From Hofstenia miamia (lineage: Eukaryota > Xenacoelomorpha > Acoela > Hofsteniidae): a DNA stretch of 64,000 bases. The notes under the pieces are model-generated. The model searched no databases and was not told the origin of the DNA. It worked only from the letters and a program-made list of their open reading frames with translations. This document shows, in pieces, positions 12,063 to 22,884 of this stretch. The position numbers were made by a program, and so were the translations under genes. Each line of letters starts with the position of its first letter. Position 1 is the stretch's first letter. The stretch covers positions 683,776 through 747,775 of the forward strand of contig CABFPE010000180.1 of the NCBI GenBank assembly GCA_900660155.1, given 5' to 3'.

Positions 12063-12274
12063 TTTTTTGTTTTATCTCTATTTTCATCATAAGTGTTTTG
12101 ATTTAAAGAATTTTATATATGGTATTGTTTTATTTGGTTACATACATTGATATAATATTTCACTTTCCAATGAATTTACACATTAATTGTTTATCCATCT
12201 ATATTTGTTGATGTATTATCTCTTTACATCATACATGTTTTTGATATAAACAAGATTATATAGGTTTTTTGAAG

Positions 12275-12920
12275 ACTTGTAATTGACTGAATGGAATTAT
12301 TTATACATAATATTTTTTAGCTACCAACTAAATTACAAATGTTGAATTATTAGAACTCAAATTGCTTTAATTGCTTTTGTTTAACCTGCAATTGGGTGAA
12401 TGGAATTATTTTGTTTAATTTCTTATTTTTAGCTAACAATGCGAATTTATAGATATTGTTTTCACTATGTAAAATTTTACTTGCATTTTTCTAACTTTTA
12501 AATACCACATGCCTCTATTTTTGCATGTGAAAAATACACTATTTACAAAAAATTTTACATTTAGAATTTAGAATGCATCATGGAGTTTACAAATTTAACA
12601 ATTAAAAATCATATCTCTATCAATGAATAATGAATGTGTCATTGTATTTACACATTAAAGTTACAAATCAGAAAACCCATCTAATGTATACAGCCATGCC
12701 AAAGTCATAAACCAAATAAAAGGGAAAAATGTTCAAAGTCAAGAAAATATGTAACAGTCTACAAATGTGTGCAACCTGAAAAATCACATACAAAGCTGAC
12801 AAAAGATGTAACAGTCTACAATGTGTGAAGCCATGAAAAATCCATAAACATGGTGAGAAAAGCAGATCACTGTGTAAAAACTAGTGTATAATATTATTGT
12901 ATATTGAAACATGTGTGTTT
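12275..12920 (-). repeat. Polinton right terminal inverted repeat
   Basis: Reverse complement of 4190-4886. Shared blocks include CAATTGCAGGTTAAACAAAA and GGTTTATGACTTTG when read on the minus strand. The outer edge is placed at the last base that still matches, near ACATGTGTGTTT; an exact target duplication could not be read. Confidence 0.85.
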
Positions 12921-12986
12921 CTGTGTGTATAAATTATATTAATAGCATTGCATGTATAATTTTTTGAAAATGAAATTGTGTCTATA

Positions 12987-14114
12987 TGTAACATCCTCTA
13001 CCAGGCATTATCACTGTTTATCTACTGTTACTATATAATGTTACCTGTGTTATTGCGGGTAAGGATTTGCTTATTACATACTGCTTGACTGTTGCTTCCA
13101 ATAACTTAGATAACTGGAATTAACCATTCACTATTTAGGTGACAAAGCCATGCAGTAATGTCTGTTGTGATCTTCTAATGGGCATCTGCCCAAAGCAGAT
13201 CTCCACATCCAGTTCCACTATTCCATCTGATAGTTGAGTGCCACTTCTCAGCTCAATTGATACAGTTTATGTGTACCCTACTTTAGCTCAGTGCATACTC
13301 AAGGCACGACACAACTCGACTTAAACTCTGTTTTGTGAAAGTGTTATATCTATTTGCAACCTGACTTGTTACTAGTTGTTCGTTAATTATTACATGTAGC
13401 CATTACTGAAAATATATTGGCTTGTTTAAATATATTTAGTTTGAACAACTTCCTAACCTACATTTATAATTTACTACATGTATGGTCACTTTATCAGTCA
13501 ATTATAGGTCATTAATTTTGATCTAAAATAATATTAAGATAATTCCTAGGTTTTGGTCATCCAACCATTTGTTGGCAATTGATTATTTTAGTACATGTAA
13601 CAATGAAATGCTAGTCAGCTAATCAAGAGAAAACCCCTATACCTAACCTATGTGCACTTTCATGATCTGGCACAAAGACCCTAGAATCATTCCCTGTGAT
13701 GTATCCAGACCACTACTAAACACCGCTCAATTACCTCGACATCATATTAAATAATCAAACAAAATAATATGAAACAAAATAAGAATTCCAAGTAAAATTC
13801 TTTATCAAACTCTTACAATGGTTTCAATCTATTTATAGTAATTCCAGAAGAAGTACCTGTTAATTCAAATTTGAACTTCTGATAAGATGGCAGCTGAAAA
13901 TAATGAAAGCGTCATTTAGTCAAAAAGTATTTTTATTGACAGATACAAATATCTCTTTTCTGACACATATTGTTTCTTAGTTGCATAATACAAATAAATC
14001 TTAAATAATTCTAATTGATTTGATTACAATATTTTTTAATCATTTTTCTTCGACTTTAATGACCTCTGCTCAACATTTTGCAGCTTATTTAGGATTTGTG
14101 TGTATGATGCTACA
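12987..14114 (-). mobile_element. Solo LTR of an LTR retrotransposon (fossil)
   Basis: A 1128 bp copy, in opposite orientation, of the 1125 bp LTR at 30294-31418. It has TG...CA ends (TGTAGCATCAT.. to ..ATGTTACA on the minus strand). The two copies align end to end with roughly 15% difference by eye, so both are old. No internal region lies beside it, so it is a solo LTR. The superfamily cannot be told without an interior. It starts 67 bp outside the Polinton right end. Confidence 0.7.
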
Positions 14115-15620
14115 TTTATACATAAAACCATGTTTACTATTAATGTGTAAGTCAAAAATTTAACATTTATGTATTTGGATATTAGCAAATTAATAAAACA
14201 CTTGGAATTTTACAATGGAAAAATGGCAACATAATTGAAAAAACAATGTGTAGCCTTTGCATGTAATGATTCTGAATTAAACATTGTACATTGGTCCTGT
14301 AAAGGTGAAACATTTGGAATTTTTATGGATAGGAAAAAATATTAGTCATTATCACAAATGTGATGTAAACCCAATGTATTATACAAAAACATGTGTAGCT
14401 GTGCATAACATGTGATATAGCCAGGTGGTATATTAACAAAAACATGTAATGAAATTAGCCATATAAATCAGTTACTATAGCAAAACATGTGAATGTAAAC
14501 TAAAATGGGCCCAACATGTATTTGAATCATTGTAAAAATCAGAATTCTGTAAATGTCACAAAAATGAATCACCAAGTAAATGCCATGAATTACTAATTAA
14601 AATGCTGCTTGAAAATCCATTAGTCAGCAAACTTAATAATGTCAAGTATGTGACACCACTATATTACCCAATATCTGCAGCCTTATAATGAATAAAGCTC
14701 AATCAGAATTAAATTTGTGTGTTCTGTCCAAATCATTTAGAACAGTATATATATATATATATATATATATATAGCATACTGTATTTAAATGTTCATGAAA
14801 AAAATTAAAAGACAATAGCATTATATTTAATGCTATGAAATATGGGCAAGGAGTCTAGCTTTAACATATTTTATATTTTTAATAATAGCATTTATCAGTT
14901 GAACAACATCAATTTTGAAAAAATGCACTTTCAAATTAATGTTTCCAAATGCTAATATGAAATGTTTGGTGAAAAAATTGAAAAAACAGAATTATAAAGA
15001 CACATTAAGATAATAGAAACTTCTTTAGAAATTTCTGTATGACTTTTTCAGTTTTACATTTTTAACTTTATAAATTAAAAATTTGCTGTTTTTTCTTTAG
15101 AAAATTAATATATTCAGGGAGACATCAAGCAAGAAAAATTGGGAATTTCAACGAGATTTTCTGTGCTTCAATTTCTCCATGAGCTCATTTATGGTTCCAT
15201 CTCATGTTAGTTCAATGTCCAATGGAAAACTAATCTCATCAAACTACTATCAGTAAATATTAGTTTGAAAATTGTATATAAATCTAAATTGTTGGCAGGA
15301 TTTGCAATTACAGTTTTTGAATTAAAGAATATTCCCACATTTCAACAAAATGTTTTAATAACATATAAGTTAATTTACTTAAGTTTTTTAAATTCACGCC
15401 AATTTGTTCATGTTTATAAAAATGTTCAGAAAAATTACAACATTCAGTAATCACATGTTTATTAATTCAAAATATTGGCACCTCCTGCTCTTTTTAAAAC
15501 AAACATGTCAAGGAATGTCACCCATGCACACATTGGCAGTGCTTCTGTTGTCTTATGCAATGGCTTAGTGACTCACTATTCCCTAACATATTTCTGCATA
15601 TAGCATCACCTAGCATTTTA
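14115..15620. other. Non-coding AT-rich DNA with (TA)n
   Basis: No gene recognised. A (TA)n run lies at about 14746-14773. The phrase AAAACATGT recurs several times at 14380-14520 without forming a clear array. Confidence 0.5.
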
Positions 15621-15627
15621 TATTGTT

Positions 15628-15868
15628 AAATTAGCATCCAATTAGTAAAAGGCGGTGGACATGGGCTTGAACAAGAGTGGCTTTCTTCAACTTTGGAAGC
15701 ATTGACTTTTTGGCTTTTCTTCTCTGCAAAATTAGATGATGTAGACTGGACATTGAACATATCATCAGTTGTGCAAACCGAAGATTTAAAAAGACTTCTA
15801 TTGAATTTGAATAAATTCCATACATAAGTATGTAGCAAATTTTTGCATAAACCGGGTTGCAACATCAA
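15628..15868 (-). CDS. Possible host exon, unknown product
   Basis: Minus-strand frame with more balanced base use than its neighbourhood and a Ser/Cys/Pro-rich tail (EESHSCSSPCPPPFTN). A plausible acceptor (ATTCAATAG) falls inside it on the minus strand, so only the distal ~50 codons may be coding. It lies ~320 bp downstream of the kinase gene on the same strand, so it could be a further 3' exon of that gene; the kinase frame already ends in a stop, so this would need alternative splicing. No family recognised. Confidence 0.3.
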
Positions 15869-16190
15869 AGAAATATTTTCAATTTATGTAGTTTACCCAA
15901 TTTTCAAGTTATCATTGAATTGAAAATTGATGCTTCTTAGAGTTGCATATTATATTTCCGGAGAAACCTTTGAAACATTCATGAAAAACTTAGTTATTCA
16001 ACAATATTTGTCTATAATTTAAGAAAAGACATTTGTTACATAAGTTACCAAAACTGCTCAATATCACAATCAATATACTATATGTTAACGTGAATTTTAA
16101 TTATTTGAAATATAAAAAATACTTAGTGTGAACATGTTTACTATGAACAATTACAATACTGCACGGTCTATGCTCTTAAACTTAAAACAT

Positions 16191-17199
16191 TTAAAAATTT
16201 AAACCAACACTAGTCAGTCTCTGCTCTGAATCAGCTTTGACTAGAAGCACTAGTTTTTTCACATTATCGCGAGACCTAGAAAGCTGTTCCTTACCTATAA
16301 GAGGAACATCTAGTACTTCACCGCGAATCCATATATGTTCTATTGCTTCTGCTGCAGTAGGGCGTTCTAAAGAGTCCGCTGATAATAAACTTTTAATGAA
16401 ATCTTTTGCATTCTGCAAAATGATAAGTAAAGCGATAGGCAGAATTCTGCCGCTTTTTTGACATATTTACNAACGTAGTCGAAGACTTCTTTATTTGTTC
16501 AAGGTATTCATTAGTCTCATTAGACGCAAATGGTATTTCACCAGATAAAATAATATAGGTGATTACACCTATTGACCAGATATCAACTTTTGCGTTATAA
16601 TGTTTTCGTAAAACTCTCTCAGGACTAGTGAAACCAAGTCTTCCACAAATATCTTTCAAAGATCCACTGCTATAAGCATCTTTGCAAACAGCAGCGATAC
16701 CAAAACCACAGAGCGTAATTGGCGATTCACTGGAATTATCTTTAAAAAATAAATGTTCGGGATTTAAATCTCTATGAACAATTCCATGCTTATGAAGGTA
16801 GTCACATGCGTCTAACACTTGCTTAATAATGTGCACCACCTTAGATTCAGTGACAGGGTATTGCTCTCCCATTTTCTCAAGTAGAACATTTCCAGGCATT
16901 GGCTCCATTATGATGTAGGTGAATTTTTGGTCAGAAATAGTGTCCACATGGGATATTATATTGGGATGAGAAATATCCTTCAATATTTGAAAATCGTTTT
17001 TAACTATTGCCTCATGAACTATATCCCTTTTTTTCAATTTCATGCAAGCCAATTGTTTTCCAACCTCTAGCTTAACAACTTTATACATAGGTGCGTATTC
17101 ATCAAATGCAAAGATGTCGCCTACCTCGTAAAAATCTTGTAATGTATCAACTCGTGAACTTTTTCTACGAAAAATCGACACACTTGCCAGTTTCTTCAT
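16191..17199 (-). CDS. CaMK-type protein kinase, probable pseudokinase
   Basis: Two exons (17199-16471 and 16412-16191) split by a 58 bp GT-AG intron, phase 0, ~316 aa. It spans a single Ser/Thr kinase domain of CaMK/DAPK flavour. Seen: VAIK-type lysine in ACMKLKK (Lys54), HRDLNPEH (residues 142-149), SPERV in place of APE, DIWSIGV in helix F, and RPTAAEAIEHIWI near the C-terminus. Odd: no glycine-rich loop (VGDIFAFDEYAPMY), HRDLKPEN has Lys to Asn, and the DFG motif is GFG (165-167), removing the Mg-binding Asp. By known kinase chemistry this predicts weak or no phosphotransfer and a scaffold or allosteric role. About a dozen residues expected between helix G and 'AKDFI' are missing at the exon junction, exactly where one N lies (16471). 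The start is the first Met of the open frame, 17 residues before the domain. No CaM-binding tail is seen. Confidence 0.8.
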
Positions 17200-18320
17200 T
17201 GATACTATGATGCTAGTAAGCCTATCTATATAATTACCACAGTTTACGAAATTACCTGATACATATTTAACAACAACAATAATTGATTAATTCTTAAAAG
17301 TTCAAATCTTAATGGTAATTCATTACTTTTCTTTATGGTATTTTTTCATTTATACTGAGTAAACAAATGAAAGTTGAATCCCTATTTAAAAGCTTGTAAA
17401 TTATTCCCATTCTACAAATAGAATTATATTTTTTGTGAAATTGATTAAAAACAATCAATAATTAAGTAAATTATATAATCAACAACTTAGTTTAAACAAA
17501 GATATATATTTTTTGCTTTATGTATCATGTTCACATTGTATAATTCATTTGTCGTCATAACAAGTGTCAGGGAAAAATCACCATATGACAAAAATCGCAG
17601 AAAATCAATTTTCGGATTATAATTTTTTCACTCAAGAAATAGGCCCCCCTCATAAATCTATGTTCCCTGCATAATCATAATCTCAGAAGTAGTATTTAAA
17701 AAACCAAATAAACATTTTAATTATCACCAAAATCTAATAGACTTATGATAAATTTAATAAATGCGGCCGCACAAATCTCATCAAGTACGACCATGCCCAC
17801 CCGAGCAATTGCACTGTCTATCCCGTAATATACTACTGAGAAGTCTCTCTCTCTTTGTGCTGATGTAAGTTGGCAAAGAATTTTAGTCAAGGATGCACTC
17901 GATGTTGTTCTCAGGGAGCCTATGCAAACCTTGTTAAATTCGATGAAGGCCCAGCCATCCTATTTAAATTTTTATTTTGGCTTAGGGTGTGTGCACAGCT
18001 CACACACATCCAAGGATTATTTTGTGGATCACTTGAGTTTATACAGTACATTACATGTACTATGTAGAGTCATTGTAAACAATCAATTTCATAGTTTGAT
18101 TGTGTTGGTCCTACTAAGAAAAGTCCAGAAGAAATACCATTCAAGATATTGAACTGAAATTTGGAATGAATGACCCTGTATTACAATGACATGTACTAAC
18201 AGACGAAGTACTTCTCGCACAGTTCAGAGAGGAGACACAACAGAAAATATCAGGATAGACCCCTTTAGAAATTAGTTAAATTTCCTATTGAAATTAATTC
18301 AAGTAAGATATTGGATTAGT
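17200..18320. other. Intergenic DNA, no confident gene
   Basis: Two overlapping plus-strand frames at 17870-18152 show no family signature. A GC-richer patch at 17761-17840 (GCGGCCGC and following) stands out but matches no RNA that I can confirm. Confidence 0.4.
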
Positions 18321-18326
18321 GCATAC

Positions 18327-18521
18327 CTAGTTGTATCTAGTTTGCATCCCACCATTAAAAATATCGACAGTTGTCAGATCGAAATTCAAGAATTTTTGCA
18401 AGATTTGCCAATTACAAATCCAGGATAGCCGCTGTTCCAAGGTAACCTCTTCTTTTCTAAAAAAGGTACTATTCACTTCAGGCCAACAATAACGTAACTT
18501 ACTACACAAAATAGGGCGCAT
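18327..18521 (-). CDS. Possible host exon, unknown product
   Basis: Minus-strand frame with a protein-like composition (phrases EVNSTFFRKEEVTLEQRLSW and KFLNFDLTTVDIFNGG). It runs to a possible donor (CTAG|GTATGC) at about 18325 on the minus strand. No homologous family recognised and no partner exon found; it may be a relic. Confidence 0.25.
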   Translation of the reverse strand: MRPILCSKLRYCWPEVNSTFFRKEEVTLEQRLSWICNWQILQKFLNFDLTTVDIFNGGMQTRYN

Positions 18522-19084
18522 AGTGAAATAAATTAAAAATTAAAAAACTCAATCATAGACAGTATTGGCGACTTATGCAACGTATTGCATTAGTCACAAT
18601 TTAGATAAAAATTAAATGTGAAAGTTTTATAAAGCCTGCTGAAATTATAATTGACTTACTTATTGTTATTTAGATACTATACATAAAATTAAGAAGTAAT
18701 TATACCATAAGAAATGACAACTATATTTATAGCAACTTTGATCAATAGTTCATAAGATCAAATTTCGCCACCACCCAGTGTTAGGGCTTTCTAAATTTTA
18801 CAATTTCATTGGTTGATCAGGAATTTCTATGATAGCGTCCTGTTCAAAATAAGTATTTTTATATTTCGAATATACTGAGATTCAGTTTAACATACATTAT
18901 TGATTGCTATATTAGACCGTCCTGGTGACCTATGTAACGAACTATTTTAGCTAACTTTTGATCTATGGTGCTATAACATCCAAAAATTCTAGAAACTGCA
19001 TTCTTCCAATTAGATTAAAATCATGTTCTATACACTATCTATTTGGATTTATAAAAATGTTTTGATAAAATTTTTCCTGTAATA

Positions 19085-19490
19085 AACTAAACGATTTTGG
19101 TTTTGATTACATTATATCTAGCTGTCTTCCTGACAGTGAACAATTTGAAAAATTTCAAAATACTATTTCCAATTTTCTTCCATCATGCCAGCTACAAGGT
19201 TAGGTTCGATTCTTAGGCATCTTCTCTACATTTTTTCAACAACTTTGCTTTGTCAATTACATCTAGTGCGGCAAACACATCTTCAACTTCTATAATTATT
19301 CAAAATTATTATTCAATTTGCACGGATTTGTTCGCCTTACATTTCCATCCACTGAATTACTCTAAAACCAACCTAATTCGGCCAAATCTCTGGTTGAACG
19401 TAAATCCATGGTATTCTGATTTCCAATACACTACTAAACAGCCTAAAAGACTTCTAAAGCAAAAAATTGCAATTTTTTAAAACATATTAT
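19085..19490 (+). pseudogene. LINE fragment (endonuclease-RT linker)
   Basis: The frame 19250-19480 has the pattern found between endonuclease and RT in CR1/Jockey-like LINEs: an aromatic-rich helix, then HFHPLNYSKTN and NVNPWYSDFQ, resembling the usual 'HFP......NPW.t..l'. A preceding scrap in another frame contains LPDSEQFEKFQNTISNF. The pieces are short and frame-broken; assignment is tentative. Confidence 0.4.
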
Positions 19491-19684
19491 TATTGTTTAC
19501 AATAAGCAATTACTGGATCTTAGATATGTATAGTTCAAAGTTGGCTGAAGCAATTATGTTAACAAATACTGTCCACTGTATTTAAAAACTCAAGTTCATG
19601 TTCTTCAAAAACTGAAAATTGCAATAATATTTATAACAAATTTTCATCAATATTCCATTGTTAACATATGCCATATTTGCCTTG

Positions 19685-19806
19685 AAGTTCATTCCTTTAA
19701 TTCTTTTGCAAATACCATTTATAAGTCTATATTGAATTGGTATTATTATGGAATAAAGGTGTTAAGTAATTAAATTATAAATTAAACAATATGATGTACA
19801 AAATCA
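19685..19806 (+). repeat. Direct repeat flanking the mariner, copy A
   Basis: Shares AAGTTCATTC, TTTTGCAAAT, GTCTATATT and AACAATATGATG in order with 21588-21700. The mariner was inserted beside copy A; copy B lacks it. Confidence 0.6.
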
Positions 19807-19970
19807 GCTATATACAGGGTGGCCCACAAAAATCTACCCATTTTTCTATAGCCAAAACCCAATCAAAAAGTTCATATATTTTAATGTTTTTTTCTACATA
19901 GATGCTAGAGACATATACAAATTTTCTCTCCAAATTGCTCTGAAATCTGAAAGATTTAACTGCACTTTTT

Positions 19971-21129
19971 TCAATAATTAATAATGTGTTTAATCCAAGC
20001 ACCGCGCTGCTGAATGACAGCAGTGACGCGAACATTGAAATTGTCCACAACTCTGTTCAGCATTTCTCCTGGAATCCGTCTGATTTCTCTCTTAATGTTT
20101 TCTTTCAATGCCTCAGTTGTCTGTGGGTTATCCTGGTACACTCTGTCTTTCAGACATCCCCAAAGAAAATAGTCAGGGGGATTCAGATCAGGTGAATACG
20201 GGGGCCAGGGGTTATCAGTGCGGCGAGAAATTAGCCTGTCCCCAGGGAAGTACTGCCTTAGGTACTGAAGAGTTCTATTAGAGCAATGAGGGGGCGCCCC
20301 ATCCTGCTGAAACACCACGGTGTTAATATCAACACCCCTCCTCCTTCTCAAGGCTGGAACAAACTTCCTACGGAGCATCTCAATGTACCNNNNNNNNNNN
20401 NNNNNNNNNNNNNNNNNNNNNNNNNNNNNNNNNNNNNTACCGCTCTGAATCAACAGTCACACGATTCCCATCATTGTCCTCGAAAAAGTATGGGCCAAAA
20501 ATTCCTCTTTTGCCTAGAGCACACCATACAGTTACTTTTTCCTGACTTAATGGCCGCCGGGTATGTTCATGGGGCTGTTGAGATGCCCAAAACCGCATGT
20601 TTTGTTTGTTGACATGTCCACTCAGATGGAAGTGGGCTTCATCACTGAACAGAATCAAGTCGAGAACACCTGGGTTGTTCTCAATTCTTTCACTAATGCT
20701 CTGGCAAAATTCGACCCGTTCTCTTTTATTCACATCAGTTTGCTTCTGGAGAATTTGCACTTTATAAGGAAACAATTTTAAGTCATTATGAATGATTCTT
20801 TGCACAGTTGCCCTTGAGATACCGATTTCCTGAGACAGTCGTCTTGTCGATTTTCGTGGTGACTGTTCAAGATGTTCCCTCACTGCCTGAACATTCTCTG
20901 GTGTTCTGACAGTAACTTGCCGCCCGCTATGACCTTTATTGTCATTTCCCACACTGCCAGTGTTCCTGAATTTCTCTACAATATTCGTAATCGTTTTTCT
21001 GCATGGAACCTTTCTCCCAGGAAATTCCCTCCGAAATGTCCTCTGCGTTAGAATCACTGATTTGGTTGAAAAGTAACTTTCAAGAATTTTTGTCCTTTCG
21101 TGCACTGAAAATTGATGAACCACATCCAT
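19971..21129 (-). CDS. Mariner-type transposase (DDD), probably complete
   Basis: IS630/Tc1/mariner transposase. From the N-terminus: a helix-turn-helix repressor-like half (residues ~5-60), a second helix-turn-helix (RKSTRRLSQEIGISRATVQR), the first catalytic Asp in LILFSDEAHFHLSG, the second in VVFQQDGAPPH and the third in YSPDLNPPDYFLWG. There are 42 residues between the second and third Asp, longer than the 34 of classical mariners and close to the DD41D 'rosa' type. The frame appears broken at 20390-20437 by 48 Ns, but the same four bases (TACC) stand on both sides of the run. Dropping the Ns and one TACC gives SERYIEML in frame and a single 368-codon ORF plus stop. So the break is an assembly artefact. 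The start is the first Met, 88 bp inside the right inverted repeat. Confidence 0.9.
20390..20437. other. Assembly gap (48 N), apparently spurious
   Basis: The run is bordered by TACC on both sides. Collapsing it restores the mariner transposase frame exactly, so no real sequence seems to be missing. Confidence 0.85.
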
Positions 21130-21255
21130 GTTGGTATCAATCTAATTCTACTGGCCTTGTTAACAGCTTACCTGAAAATGAAAAGTAAATATTTATTTTC
21201 CTTGATGATATCAACAAAGAAAAATGGGTAGATTTTTGTGGGCCACCCTGTATAT

Positions 21256-21740
21256 ATATATGTATATTTATTGGAATATTCAGTTTGCCTTAAATTGGAA
21301 GGCTTCATTTCAGGCTTGATGTTGCTTGTTGTGTGCGCAACCAACACAACATAATATATTGTGTTGTCTTGCCTATAAATTTAACGTTCTTGTGTACACA
21401 ATACAACATAATGTGTAGGACTTAAAAATTCAGCACCCTAAAATTTACTATTTTTCCCTTGTTAGAAGAAATCTGTTCATTTTATACAGAGACCGGATTT
21501 TGTTACGTAAAAAAATACAGCAAAGTTTGCGCTAAAAGATGCGTAAAAAACTATTCTAATCTATTCTAAGGAAAATCAGAACATAGCAAAAGTTCATTCA
21601 TTTAATTTTTTTGCAAATGCCATTCATTTGTCTATATTTAATTGATATTGTTATGCAAATAAATGTTTTTAAGTGATGAATTCAACAATATGATGCATAA
21701 TATTGGAATATTTAGTTTGCTTTCCTTGGAAGACTTCAAT
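21256..21740 (+). repeat. Direct repeat flanking the mariner, copy B (empty site)
   Basis: 21588-21740 repeats 19685-19806 plus the sequence to the right of the mariner (TTGGAATATTCAGTTTGCC at about 21271 against TTGGAATATTTAGTTTGC at about 21703). Copy B runs through the insertion point without a mariner. Confidence 0.55.
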
Positions 21741-22850
21741 AGATAAGCTGTGTATGCGAAGTTATACTTTACTCATTTTTGCAGCAAGCCTAAATATATT
21801 GCTTTACATATTAAGAAATTGTATGTCCTTAGTTTACTTTCTGAAATATTTCAATTTTCCTGTAATCTTGCCAAATTAGAAAATTTAATGTGTTTAACAT
21901 TCAAAGCTTTGCAGAAAATATGGTGAAGTTGTAAATTTAAAATTAGAATAGCCATCTTATCTTGCTTACTATATGTTGGATATAGTCTACATTATGCATG
22001 TGCTAAGAATCATTCAAGTTTTACTAACAAACAATTGGCAAAAGCACTAAATGCACAATTTTTTACATTGATGCAAGGCTACCTTAACAGGTAGCCTTGT
22101 ATTGATGTTCTTGAAATCATATGATGAACATGTTAATGATTCCATTAAATAGTCACATGGAAAAAAATTAAATGTATGACGTGTATATGAATATGATATT
22201 CTAGTTGTTTGTAAGAAATATAATTATCAGTTAAAAAATGAAAATTGTATGAGACGCATTCTTTTTCTGTAAAATTCGGATATTAATTTCCACTCTGATC
22301 CATGGATTTCTATAATAATAGTATTATCCATATCTTAAATCCATCATAAACCCATCATAAATCCATATCTGATCACACTAATCTATCAATGTTGAATGGT
22401 TATGCAAAATTGTATGTAAGCAGAGTAGAAGAATTATGGATTTCGATTTATTAACACGAATCCAAGTTTGAATTGTACTTGAAAATGGAGCCTTGATACA
22501 CTTCGAGAAAAAAATGTTGTCATTTTCTATAAGCATGTGTGGATTGATTTGACATTTGACCTGCTCTTATTGATTTTAAAACAAGAGAACTTTGGAAAAT
22601 TACTGGAGTAATGAAAACTTTCAATTTTATATATTTTCTGATAATTTAGATATCAACATAATAACAATCTTTAAGCAAAGAGTAAATAAAATTATTAAAG
22701 CTTTCTGGAGATTTAGTTCTCATAGATAATTAGGTTGGGTATGCAAAAAAGTAATTTGAGAAAGACGACGTATCTATATACATATATACATACACTTAAA
22801 TCATGTGTTAATGATTTATAACTAATTCAATGCTATGACAGATGATCATT

Positions 22851-22884
<34 letters not shown>

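Larger units (their letters stand above)
4190..12920. mobile_element. Polinton (Maverick) fossil, shrunken and broken
   Basis: An 8.7 kb element bounded by long inverted repeats (4190-4886 and 12275-12920). It is recognised as Polinton from a retroviral-type integrase region and a minor-capsid-like gene in the usual Polinton style. Full Polintons are 15-20 kb; I see no DNA polymerase B, packaging ATPase, protease or major capsid here, so much of the interior is gone. The remaining genes are in many pieces, roughly ten or more breaks in all. The two terminal repeats differ from each other by about one base in ten, which suggests an old insertion. A Merlin DNA transposon sits in its right third. 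Confidence 0.8.
19815..21250 (-). mobile_element. Mariner-type element, ends and transposase intact
   Basis: 1436 bp including a false 48-N gap. The 33 bp terminal inverted repeats (19815-19847 and 21218-21250, beginning CAGGGTGGCCCACAAAAATC) are identical, and TA dinucleotides flank both ends, the mariner/Tc1 target duplication. Perfect ends and an open transposase imply a young, possibly still mobile copy. It sits in one unit of a local duplication whose other unit is empty. Confidence 0.9.

Noticed and set aside
17761-17840. A 5S rRNA-like stretch on the minus strand (GGGCATGGTCGTACTTGATG)
   Set aside because: Only about 20 bases resemble the 5S 'TAGTACTTGGATG' region; the rest of a 5S gene is absent, so chance or a very old pseudogene is as likely.
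17870-18152. Two overlapping plus-strand frames (65 and 76 codons)
   Set aside because: They overlap in different frames, lack splice context and resemble no family.
20286-20612. Plus-strand frame across the N run
   Set aside because: Antisense shadow of the mariner transposase.
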